NCBI GenBank assembly: GCA_028383925.1
Contig: JAOEWO010000002.1
Span: 158,384-222,383, forward strand
Source: Winogradskyella sp.
Lineage (GTDB): Bacteria; Bacteroidota; Bacteroidia; Flavobacteriales; Flavobacteriaceae
Reading direction: 5' to 3'
DNA length: 64,000 nucleotides
Below are positions 32,613 through 39,955 of the stretch, piece by piece. Position 1 is the first letter of the stretch. Every line of letters begins with the position of its first letter. The notes under the pieces are model-generated. The model did not search any database. It was given only the letters and a program-made list of their open reading frames with translations, and was not told where the DNA came from. Both the position numbers and the translations under genes were made by a program.

Positions 32613-32640
32613 GACACCATTAGTCCGGTCTAATGGTCTC
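32613..32640 (+). promoter_or_regulatory. hairpin in front of the ferredoxin gene
   Basis: GACACCATTAG and CTAATGGTCTC pair (10 of 11) around the loop TCCGGT, ending 13 bases before the ATG. There is no T-run, so it is a translational or RNA-processing element rather than a terminator. Confidence 0.5.
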
Positions 32641-32653
32641 CTAGTAAAAAAAA

Positions 32654-32986
32654 ATGGAACAAGACATAAATATAACGATTACAGATAGAGATGGTGTTAA
32701 ACACCAAGTTTTAGCACCAACTGATATGGCCATGAATTTAATGGAAGTTGTACGCTCTTATGAGCTCGCTCCAGAAGGGACCATTGGTGTTTGTGGTGGT
32801 ATGGCTATGTGTGCTTCTTGCCAGTGTTATGTGTTAAGTGAAACAACGTTGCCCGACATGCAAGACGATGAAGAGGCTATGTTGTCTGAAGCGTTTAATG
32901 TAAAAGATAATTCGAGGTTAGGGTGTCAAATACAAATGACCTTAGAAATGGAAGGTTTAGAAGTTGAGTTGGCACCTGAGTCGTAA
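32654..32986 (+). CDS. [2Fe-2S] ferredoxin, adrenodoxin type
   Basis: The 110-aa protein has the cluster ligands Cys47, Cys53 and Cys56 in GVCGGMAMCASCQCYV and Cys93 in RLGCQIQM, the C-x5-C-x2-C-x36-C spacing of adrenodoxin-type ferredoxins used in Fe-S assembly or P450 electron transfer. An extra Cys58 sits beside the cluster loop. It is downstream of its probable reductase and close to mrp/nifU, so a role in Fe-S cluster supply is likely (inference). A family D repeat abuts its stop codon. Confidence 0.93.
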   Translation: MEQDINITITDRDGVKHQVLAPTDMAMNLMEVVRSYELAPEGTIGVCGGMAMCASCQCYVLSETTLPDMQDDEEAMLSEAFNVKDNSRLGCQIQMTLEMEGLEVELAPES

Positions 32987-32989
32987 CAA

Positions 32990-33009
32990 ATTACTACGCA
33001 GGCAGGAAT
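32990..33009. repeat. family D repeat after the ferredoxin stop codon
   Basis: ATTACTACGCAGGCAGGAAT follows the stop after three bases, in the same context (TAACAAATT) as the copy after leuS. The 266-base gap to the convergent gene holds this copy, another at 33232, and no gene. Confidence 0.6.
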
Positions 33010-33231
33010 CTATTAGTCGATTAGAAAAAGTATTTTCAAAAAATCAATAAATATTTAATCTCAGCGCTTTCGTATTAAAAAGTGAAATATTGAGATTTTG
33101 GATTTAGATGAGTTCTAAAACAAAAACTGAATGAGATAAGAATAGTCCCTCATTATCCATATTTTAAAACTAAACATTCTGAAAATAATTGGGTTGAGGA
33201 TATTATCGTTAGTCGTGAATAAACTGATGAG

Positions 33232-33251
33232 ATTTCTGCCTACGCAGGCAT
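33232..33251. repeat. family D repeat at the 3' end of the metallophosphoesterase gene
   Basis: ATTTCTGCCTACGCAGGCAT lies two bases beyond the TAA of the minus-strand gene at 33253. Confidence 0.6.
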
Positions 33252-33252
33252 A

Positions 33253-34149
33253 TTATTCTATTCTATAATCAATCAACCGAGTAGGACCTTCCAATACATA
33301 CCTGTCAATTTTTAAAGTACCATCTTCAGTAGTTACAATTTGCCATTTTATTAAAGAAATTTCACCGTTTTCAATTTCTATACCTGTTATACTTCTTGGG
33401 TGCACACAGCTACCGTCATTAAAAAAAGCAATAGCGCCAGGTTCAGGAAAACGTGGTCTGTGTGTATGACCAACGACAGTAATAAGGTTGTTGTTTTCTG
33501 TAATCCACTTTTTAGTTTTACGCTCTACTTTAATGAGTTCTTTATAATTTTTAGCCGGACTTGTTGGATCAGCAATGCCCATTACATTTAAAGGTTTCCA
33601 GAGTACACGTACTAAAAAGCGACTCCATTTCCAAAAAATGTAGTTCCACCAGTCTGCCTGATGACCATGTGTTAAAAATAATTCTTGGTTCGTTTCTGAA
33701 TGTTTTAAAACGATACCTTCATGGTAGTTAATATCAAAAAATAAATCTTCGTGTTCGCCAGTTTTAGGGTCAAAATAAGTAGATAAATGTTTTTTTACAT
33801 AATGAGGATCGCGATAGACCATATCGTGGTTTCCCCATATCATATGTAAACGCTTTTGCTCATGAAACGATTTCATTAGCATATAAACATTTTTGTGTGC
33901 GTCTAGTATAGAATTAAACGATAGGTTTTCCCATAACTCGTCGCCATCACCAAGTTCGCAATACTCAAAACCAGCTTTGTAATAGTGTTTTAGTGCATGA
34001 AAATATATATTACGATTATTAGCAAAATCATCTGCAAAACTATTGTCGCCTCTATGGCAATCGCTAAAAAGAATAAATTTTGAGGCATTGTTAAATACAA
34101 TGCGCTTGGCATTTTTGTAAGCGCGGTCTAGACGTGTTTTTGAAGACAT
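33253..34149 (-). CDS. calcineurin-like metallophosphoesterase
   Basis: The 298-aa protein has all five metal-binding motifs of the family in order: FSDCHRGD (about 28-35), GDGDELW (near 67), GNHDMVYRD, FLTHGHQAD and VVGHTHRPRF. The first Asp-x-His reads D-C-H as in UDP-2,3-diacylglucosamine hydrolase-like enzymes, but the protein is longer and the lipid-binding cap is not evident, so the substrate is open. No signal peptide. It is followed by a hairpin repeat. Confidence 0.88.
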   Translation of the reverse strand: MSSKTRLDRAYKNAKRIVFNNASKFILFSDCHRGDNSFADDFANNRNIYFHALKHYYKAGFEYCELGDGDELWENLSFNSILDAHKNVYMLMKSFHEQKRLHMIWGNHDMVYRDPHYVKKHLSTYFDPKTGEHEDLFFDINYHEGIVLKHSETNQELFLTHGHQADWWNYIFWKWSRFLVRVLWKPLNVMGIADPTSPAKNYKELIKVERKTKKWITENNNLITVVGHTHRPRFPEPGAIAFFNDGSCVHPRSITGIEIENGEISLIKWQIVTTEDGTLKIDRYVLEGPTRLIDYRIE

Positions 34150-34188
34150 AAACCGAATTTACATAAATTATTTAATATCAATCCGATT

Positions 34189-34977
34189 TTAAATTTGAAG
34201 TGCTACTTGCTTAGTCATAATTTCAGTTTCTATGGCATCCCAAAGTTTAATGCGTTTTTCTAAGGCTAATTTTGAAGTCGCTTCTACCTCAGCCCATTTT
34301 TTATCTGCATTACCACAGAGTTCTTCAATCATTTTAAGTGCCATAGGGCCGTGCTCATCTTCATCTAATTCTATGTGCCTTTCAAAGTAATAAAGAAGCT
34401 TGTTTATATTACACTCTGGCATATTTTTTTGAAAATTCTTAAGAATTTCTGTAAACATACTAGGTATTAAATCTTCTCTTCCAAATGTAAATGCTGCAGC
34501 TATTTCGTGTGGTTTACCAGCTAATGCAACTTCAAAAGTAAAATTAAGAAAGTCTTTTAGTGCCTCATTTAGTTGAGATTTGTCTATAGTTTCAAAAATG
34601 GTTTCTGATACTGATAAGTTATTAATAAAAGAGTGTATTTGAGAGGTATCTGCACCCAAATCTTTCATGGCATCTAGATACATTTCAAAATGACTTTGGC
34701 GGCAACCATCACTATTAATGTCTGTTTCTTCTGCTAAAACAATTTCATTAATAAGGTACCTCGTATCTGGGCTACCAACAGGCACCCAAGGCACATTAGT
34801 ACAAGTAAGTTTGTTTTGTAAAGCTTTAAGTAATGACATAAAGTCCCAAACCGCGAAACTGTGATAGTTTAAAAAGGTTTTAAGATGAGAGATGTCATCT
34901 ATTTTGCTATAAAGTGTATGGTTTAATAGCTCAGTTTGGTATGGTTTTAAAACGTTTTCTATAGACTGAATTCTCAT
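34189..34977 (-). CDS. DUF3050 protein (heme-oxygenase-like fold)
   Basis: The 262-aa cytosolic protein begins with SIENVLKPYQTELLNHTLYSKI and has YHSFAVWDFMSLLKALQNKLTCTNVPWVP, then EIVLAEETDINSDG and a late HIELDEDEHGPMALKMIEELCG. The Glu/His residues (HSFAVWDF, EETD, HIELDEDEH) fit the DUF3050 family, which is related to metal- or heme-binding helical oxygenases. The biochemical role is unknown. It stands alone between two terminator-like elements. Confidence 0.85.
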   Translation of the reverse strand: MRIQSIENVLKPYQTELLNHTLYSKIDDISHLKTFLNYHSFAVWDFMSLLKALQNKLTCTNVPWVPVGSPDTRYLINEIVLAEETDINSDGCRQSHFEMYLDAMKDLGADTSQIHSFINNLSVSETIFETIDKSQLNEALKDFLNFTFEVALAGKPHEIAAAFTFGREDLIPSMFTEILKNFQKNMPECNINKLLYYFERHIELDEDEHGPMALKMIEELCGNADKKWAEVEATSKLALEKRIKLWDAIETEIMTKQVALQI

Positions 34978-34997
34978 AAGAGCTATTTTTTACAAAA

Positions 34998-35034
34998 ATA
35001 CAAATGCCTCTCAAATTATGAGAGGCATTTGTAT
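34998..35034 (-). terminator. terminator of the glutaryl-CoA dehydrogenase gene
   Basis: A perfect 16-bp stem (ATACAAATGCCTCTCA / TGAGAGGCATTTGTAT) with a five-base loop is followed on the minus strand by a T-rich stretch, 30 bases beyond the stop at 35065. Confidence 0.88.
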
Positions 35035-35064
35035 AGTTTAATTTAAGGCTATGATAGTTTTTAA

Positions 35065-36243
35065 TTATTTAAAAGCATTTAAACCTGTAATATCTAAACC
35101 TGTAATAAGTAGGTGAATATCGTGAGTACCTTCGTAAGTTACAACACTTTCTAAATTCATCATATGTCTCATAATAGAATACTCACCACTAATACCCATA
35201 CCACCAAGCATTTGTCTGGCATCTCTGGCAATGGTTAAAGCCATATCTACATTATTACGTTTTGCCATAGATATTTGTGCAGATGTTGCTGTACCGTTTT
35301 CGCGCATTACACCAAGTCTCCAAGCTAATAATTGTGCTTTTGTGATTTCGGTAATCATCTCAGCTAATTTCTTTTGTTGCAGTTGAAACTGACCAATTGG
35401 TTTTCCAAATTGAATACGCTCTTTACTGTAGCGTAAAGCCGTATCGTAACAATCCATGGCAGCTCCAATAGCTCCCCAAGCAATTCCAAAACGTGCAGAA
35501 TCTAAACAACCTAATGGTGCTCCTAATCCAGATTTGTTTGGCAATAAGTTTTCTTTTGGTACTTTAACGTTGTCAAATATAAGTTCTCCTGTTGCAGAAG
35601 CTCTTAAAGACCATTTATTATGTGTTTCTGGTGTAGAAAAACCTTCCATGCCACGTTCTACAATAAGACCATGTATACGCCCTTCTTCACTTTTTGCCCA
35701 AACAACAGCAACATTACAAAATGGCGAATTACTAATCCACATTTTTGCACCATTTAAAAGATAATGGTCGCCCATATCTTTAAAATTGGTAGTCATGCCA
35801 CCTGGGTTAGAGCCATGATCTGGTTCTGTTAGTCCAAAAGAACCAATCCATTCTCCAGATGCTAATTTTGGCAAATATTTTTGACGTTGTGCTTCGTTAC
35901 CATATTTAAAAATAGGATACATTACTAGAGACGATTGTACAGATGCTGTACTACGTACGCCAGAATCTCCACGTTCAATTTCTTGCATTATTAAGCCATA
36001 AGAAATTTGATCTAAACCTGCACCGCCATATTCTTCTGGTATGTAAGGTCCAAAGGCTCCAATCTCAGCCAAACCGTTAATAATAGATTTTGGGAATTCT
36101 GCTTTTTGTGCAGCTTCCTCTATAATAGGAGAAACATCTCTTTTAACCCATTCTCTAGCTGCATCTCGCACTAATTTGTGCTCTTCAGTTAGTAATTCGT
36201 CAAGGTTATAATAATCTGGCGCTTCAAATAAATCTGGTTTCAT
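35065..36243 (-). CDS. glutaryl-CoA dehydrogenase-like acyl-CoA dehydrogenase
   Basis: The 392-aa FAD enzyme has GVRSTASVQSSLVMYPIFKYG (the Arg that binds the glutaryl carboxylate in GCDH), FGLTEPDHGSNPGGM, and the catalytic base Glu371 in VTYEGTHDIHLLITGLDITG. These match glutaryl-CoA dehydrogenase, which oxidises and decarboxylates glutaryl-CoA to crotonyl-CoA in lysine and tryptophan breakdown, better than short- or medium-chain enzymes. It is monocistronic. With the saccharopine dehydrogenase gene at 13708 it suggests lysine catabolism in this organism (inference). Confidence 0.9.
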   Translation of the reverse strand: MKPDLFEAPDYYNLDELLTEEHKLVRDAAREWVKRDVSPIIEEAAQKAEFPKSIINGLAEIGAFGPYIPEEYGGAGLDQISYGLIMQEIERGDSGVRSTASVQSSLVMYPIFKYGNEAQRQKYLPKLASGEWIGSFGLTEPDHGSNPGGMTTNFKDMGDHYLLNGAKMWISNSPFCNVAVVWAKSEEGRIHGLIVERGMEGFSTPETHNKWSLRASATGELIFDNVKVPKENLLPNKSGLGAPLGCLDSARFGIAWGAIGAAMDCYDTALRYSKERIQFGKPIGQFQLQQKKLAEMITEITKAQLLAWRLGVMRENGTATSAQISMAKRNNVDMALTIARDARQMLGGMGISGEYSIMRHMMNLESVVTYEGTHDIHLLITGLDITGLNAFK

Positions 36244-36306
36244 ATTCTTTGTTTAGAAATTGAGAAACAAAAATAACGAAAACGTTTTCATAGAGCAAAA
36301 GCTTAA

Positions 36307-37023
36307 CTACATTTTCAGATAAAAATCTTTAGTAAGATTTATGTAGTCTTCTGTATATTGGTGACGTGCAGTTTCAATTATTAATTCTGAAGTTTGAGTT
36401 TTAGTTTCATCAAATGAAAATTCTAATAAACTTCGTTTTATTTCTGTATCTGGATTTCCCTTTACGTGAAGAATACGATTAGGAACTAAGCCAATCATAG
36501 CAGCTAATTCAATAATTTTAGATTCTTCTTTAAACGGAATCACAATAGAAAAAATACCATTATCTGCAAGTAAATTGGCAACAGCATACATTAAATGCTC
36601 AAAAGGCATAGCGTCATTAAAACGGGCTACATCTCTGGCGGTATTGTCTGTTTTGTAATCTTCAGAATAGAAAGGTGGGTTGCAAATAATAAGATCAAAT
36701 TTGTCTGTAACAGCCTCTACATATTCTAAAAGTGATGCATGAAAACAATATAAACGATCTGCCCAAGGCGAATTTTCAAAATTATTAGCACATTGCTCAA
36801 AAGCATCATCATCAATTTCTATAGCTTCAATAGTTTGTGCATTACTGCGCTGTGCTATCATAAGTGATAAAACACCGGTTCCACTACCTATATCTAATAC
36901 AGAAAATGGATTATTTTCTACCGAAGTCCATGCACCAAGTAGCACGCCGTCTGTACCTATTTTCATGGCACAGCGATTTTGGTTAACTGTAAATTGTTTG
37001 AATTTGAAGGGTTGAGACGCCAT
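36307..37023 (-). CDS. tRNA1(Val) (adenine(37)-N6)-methyltransferase-like
   Basis: The 238-aa SAM-dependent enzyme has FKFKQFTVNQNRCAMKIGTDGVLLGAW (the YfiC/TrmN6 start), the SAM motif VLDIGSGTGVLSLMIAQR (about 43-60), EIDDDAFEQCANNF, and the catalytic NPPFYSED, typical of N6-adenine methylation. Its ATG overlaps the stop of rimM by one base, so the two are coupled. The tRNA target is inferred from the family. Confidence 0.92.
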   Translation of the reverse strand: MASQPFKFKQFTVNQNRCAMKIGTDGVLLGAWTSVENNPFSVLDIGSGTGVLSLMIAQRSNAQTIEAIEIDDDAFEQCANNFENSPWADRLYCFHASLLEYVEAVTDKFDLIICNPPFYSEDYKTDNTARDVARFNDAMPFEHLMYAVANLLADNGIFSIVIPFKEESKIIELAAMIGLVPNRILHVKGNPDTEIKRSLLEFSFDETKTQTSELIIETARHQYTEDYINLTKDFYLKM

Positions 37024-37553
37024 TATTCAGTAAGGTACAAATCTATAAGTCCTTCAGGTGTATCTACTATTACGGTTTTATTTTTTCGATCTACACGATC
37101 TATAAAATGATCATTCATAGGGATTAAAATTTCAATACCATCTCTGTCTATTTCAAATAAAGCTTGCGATGTAGAGTCATTAATACCTTTTAAGATACCA
37201 ACGTCACCAAAATTTTTGTCTTTAACACTAAAACCTATAACTTCATGAAAGTAAAATTTGTCTCCTTCTAATTTTGGTAATAAATCTAGGGGCAAGTATA
37301 GTTCAGTTTTCATTAATGCATCTGCATCAGCCTCACTATTTACATCTTCGAGCTTTAGTCTAAGCAAATCAGATTTGTGTAGTTGACAAGCTTCTATAAA
37401 GAAAGGGACTAAGTTTCCTCTTAAATCTATAAAAACAGCATCTAAACTATCGTAGAGGTCGGGTTCGTCTGTGTCTAGTTTTGCTAAAAGTTCTCCTTTA
37501 AAGCTATATTTTTTAACAATTTTACCTAGGTAAAAACAATCTTCTTTTTTCAT
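37023..37553 (-). CDS. rimM: ribosome maturation factor RimM
   Basis: The 176-aa protein has the N-terminal RimM domain (FYLGKIVKKYSFKGELLAKLDTDEPDLYDSLDAVFID) and a C-terminal PRC-barrel (KFYFHEVIGFSV, then ILIPMNDHFIDRVDRKNKTVIVDTPEGL). It binds S19 and assists 30S head maturation. It is downstream of rpsP, the usual bacterial order, with a terminator between them. Confidence 0.96.
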   Translation of the reverse strand: MKKEDCFYLGKIVKKYSFKGELLAKLDTDEPDLYDSLDAVFIDLRGNLVPFFIEACQLHKSDLLRLKLEDVNSEADADALMKTELYLPLDLLPKLEGDKFYFHEVIGFSVKDKNFGDVGILKGINDSTSQALFEIDRDGIEILIPMNDHFIDRVDRKNKTVIVDTPEGLIDLYLTE

Positions 37554-37603
37554 GACAAATCTTGGATTTGTAGTTCCTTAAAAACGGGAAACTATTTTAA
37601 CAA

Positions 37604-37633
37604 AAAAACTCCGACACAAAGTATCGGAGTTTA
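37604..37633 (-). terminator. terminator/attenuator between rpsP and rimM
   Basis: On the minus strand the stem AACTCCGA/TCGGAGTT is followed by a run of seven T, 20-50 bases after the rpsP stop. It probably makes rpsP mRNA more abundant than rimM mRNA. Confidence 0.8.
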
Positions 37634-37652
37634 AAAGTATAAAAATAATTTT

Positions 37653-38165
37653 TTATTCTTCTTCGTTAGAACCTGCTGTTTCTTCAGTCTTAGCTTCAGC
37701 TACTACTTCTTCAACAACTGGTGCAGCTGCAGCTATACGCGCTTCATTTACTGCTTTTTCAGCTTCAAAAGCTTTAGCTTTAGCTTCAGCATCTGCTTTA
37801 GATAAGCCATCTTCTTTAGCTTGTACTTTAGATGTTTTCTCTTCTACCCAAACATTAAATTTAGCTTCTGCTTGTTCTTCAGTTAATGCACCTTTTCTAA
37901 CTCCACCAGCTAAATGATTTTTTAGCATAGCTCCTTTATAAGATAAAATTGCTTTTGCAGTGTCAGTTGGTTGTGCACCATTCTGTAACCATTGTACAGC
38001 ACCATCAACATTTAACTCAATAGTTGCTGGGTTTGTGTTAGGATTGTAAGCACCTAGTTTTTCTAAGTATTTACCATCTCTTTTAGAGCGAGAATCCGCT
38101 GCTACGATCCAGTAATAAGGCTTTCCTTTTTTACCGTGTCTTTGTAATCTAATTTTTACAGGCAT
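37653..38165 (-). CDS. rpsP: 30S ribosomal protein S16
   Basis: The first 80 residues are the S16 fold (MPVKIRLQRHGKKGKPYYWIVAADSRSKRDGKYLEKLGAYNP). The rest, to residue 170, is an Ala/Glu/Lys-rich low-complexity tail ending AGSNEEE, an extension seen in many Bacteroidota S16 proteins. The promoter and a small leader hairpin are upstream. Confidence 0.97.
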   Translation of the reverse strand: MPVKIRLQRHGKKGKPYYWIVAADSRSKRDGKYLEKLGAYNPNTNPATIELNVDGAVQWLQNGAQPTDTAKAILSYKGAMLKNHLAGGVRKGALTEEQAEAKFNVWVEEKTSKVQAKEDGLSKADAEAKAKAFEAEKAVNEARIAAAAPVVEEVVAEAKTEETAGSNEEE

Positions 38166-38179
38166 AATAATTAATTTGT

Positions 38180-38194
38180 GAGGTTCTCGACCTC
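38180..38194 (-). promoter_or_regulatory. leader hairpin of rpsP
   Basis: GAGGT-TCTCG-ACCTC forms a 5-bp stem in the short 5' leader, 15 bases upstream of the rpsP ATG; it may be a site for autoregulation or mRNA stabilisation. Confidence 0.35.
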
Positions 38195-38211
38195 TGTTAT
38201 TAATGAGGGCG

Positions 38212-38240
38212 CAAAGATACTATATTTTCTGAATATGCAA
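38212..38240 (-). promoter_or_regulatory. promoter of rpsP
   Basis: On the minus strand TTG (38240-38238), an 18-base spacer and TATCTTTG (38219-38212) match the -33/-7 consensus. Confidence 0.65.
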
Positions 38241-38345
38241 TACATTGACGCATTTTAAGTATAAAAATTTCCTTTTAATCAAAAGAAAAACGTCATTATT
38301 TAGTCAATATTAAAATTTATTATACTTTTGATATCCATGTTTCGT

Positions 38346-38353
38346 TATATTTG
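38346..38353 (+). promoter_or_regulatory. -7 box of the acidic-repeat lipoprotein gene
   Basis: TATATTTG, 27 bases before the start codon, matches TAnnTTTG; a TTTG at 38327-38330 could be the -33 element (spacing 15). Confidence 0.45.
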
Positions 38354-38379
38354 AGGCATACATAACTTACTTTACAAAA

Positions 38380-39672
38380 ATGAAGAAACTTATTTTCTTA
38401 GTTCTTGTTTCCTTAACCATATTTAGCTGTGGTGATGAAGTGGAATTTAATACTCCTGCTTTTCAAGGTGATAGAACAAACCAACTCTGGCGCGCTGAAG
38501 CTTTTTCGGCAAGTATTGATGCCAACGGATTTTTAACAATCACAGGAACAAATAATGTAGAAACTGTAAACCTAAGAGTGCCGTCTGTTACAGAAGGGAC
38601 TTTTGTAGTGGGTGACGTTAATACTATTGAGGCTGAATATATAGATGCATTTAATACACGTTTTACTACTAATAATAGACCAGACGAAACGGTTTCAATA
38701 TACCCAGAGTTGGGTGAAATTGTAATTGATGAAATAAATTTAATTAATAGAACATTTACAGGAACGTTTAGGTTTTTAGCTTTTAATGCTTCGGGTTTAA
38801 ATTCTATAGGTTATACCAATGGTATCTTTTTTAGAGTCCCTCTTATATTTGGTGATTTTCCTGCAAATCCTGTAACATGTAATGATGTTGAAGGTTCTGC
38901 TGATGGTGCAAGATTAGCTTACGAAGCTACATTTACAGATGTTGTGTTTATAGATCCTGTGGCATATACAGCAGCATGTAGTGCTTATATAAACGCTTTA
39001 AATGTGCAAAGAACTTATTGTGGCGATGTTGATGGGTCTATACAAGACATTATAGATGTCTTAGCAGATTGCCAAATAAGTTGTGAGCAAGCAACCTTAA
39101 ATAGAGTAGAGGCTCAGTTACAGTACAATGCAGCTACCATAAGTAACTATGCAGCGCTGTGTGCTCAGTATCAGTTTTACCTAGAACAACAAATTTTATA
39201 TTGTGGTGATGATGATGGTAGCATTCAGGCAGAAATTGATGCTTTAGATTGTGGTGATGCAGATGGTGATGGTGTACCAAATGTTTTTGAAAATTTTAAC
39301 GGTGATCTTGATGGTAATTTAGATGACGATGATACTGATGGTGATGGCATAGCAAATTACTTAGATGCAGATGATGATGGTGACGGCATACCAACGGCAG
39401 ATGAAGCTGTAGATGCAGACGGAAACCCTATTGATACTGATGGTGATGGTGATGTAGATTACTTAGATAATGATGATGATGGCGATGGCTTATTTTCTAA
39501 TTTTGAAGTAGGTGACAGCGACGGTGATGGTATAGATGATTACTTAGACGCAGATGATGATGATGATACAATACCAACACTTAACGAAAATGCAGATCCT
39601 AACGCAGACGGTAACCCTGCAGATGCTTTAGATACAGATTTAGATGGTGTGCCAGATTATTTACAGGCATAA
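38380..39672 (+). CDS. DUF6252-like lipoprotein with acidic calcium-binding-type repeats
   Basis: The 430-aa protein has a lipoprotein signal (LTIFSC, Cys17). Residues 25-160 form a beta-rich domain with GTNNVETVNLRVPS and GTFRFLAFN, as in DUF6252 lipoproteins. A middle part (about 165-300) has paired cysteines, with two copies of a YCGD-x-DGSIQ-x3-D unit. The C-terminus (about 300-430) is a run of DxDGDGxxD motifs of the thrombospondin type 3/calcium-binding kind. It is probably a surface lipoprotein that needs calcium for folding. Ligand unknown. Confidence 0.75.
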   Translation: MKKLIFLVLVSLTIFSCGDEVEFNTPAFQGDRTNQLWRAEAFSASIDANGFLTITGTNNVETVNLRVPSVTEGTFVVGDVNTIEAEYIDAFNTRFTTNNRPDETVSIYPELGEIVIDEINLINRTFTGTFRFLAFNASGLNSIGYTNGIFFRVPLIFGDFPANPVTCNDVEGSADGARLAYEATFTDVVFIDPVAYTAACSAYINALNVQRTYCGDVDGSIQDIIDVLADCQISCEQATLNRVEAQLQYNAATISNYAALCAQYQFYLEQQILYCGDDDGSIQAEIDALDCGDADGDGVPNVFENFNGDLDGNLDDDDTDGDGIANYLDADDDGDGIPTADEAVDADGNPIDTDGDGDVDYLDNDDDGDGLFSNFEVGDSDGDGIDDYLDADDDDDTIPTLNENADPNADGNPADALDTDLDGVPDYLQA

Positions 39673-39690
39673 TAAATAATATATAACAAT

Positions 39691-39725
39691 AAGAAAGCGC
39701 CACACTAATGTGGCGCTTTCTTTGT
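39691..39725 (+). terminator. terminator after the acidic-repeat lipoprotein gene
   Basis: AAGAAAGCGCCACA / TGTGGCGCTTTCTT with a four-base loop, followed by TTG, 18 bases after the stop. The 230 bases from here to dnaE show no other gene. Confidence 0.85.
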
Positions 39726-39955
39726 TTATAAATCTTTGCAACTTCATTTCAAAAAAGCACAAATTCTCCGTAATTTTACATGTTATTTTTAACTTTAGCA
39801 ATCTGTTATTTTAGATGTAGTCGCATAGTATCAATACTTTATTAATAAAGCTATTTAGACGATACTCACTACCTTAATTAGATTGTATAGAAATTTGTTT
39901 TTTCTACTCAATCTGTGCTTAGCAGTAGAAGTAATAATACTAAAAGGGCTTTTTT

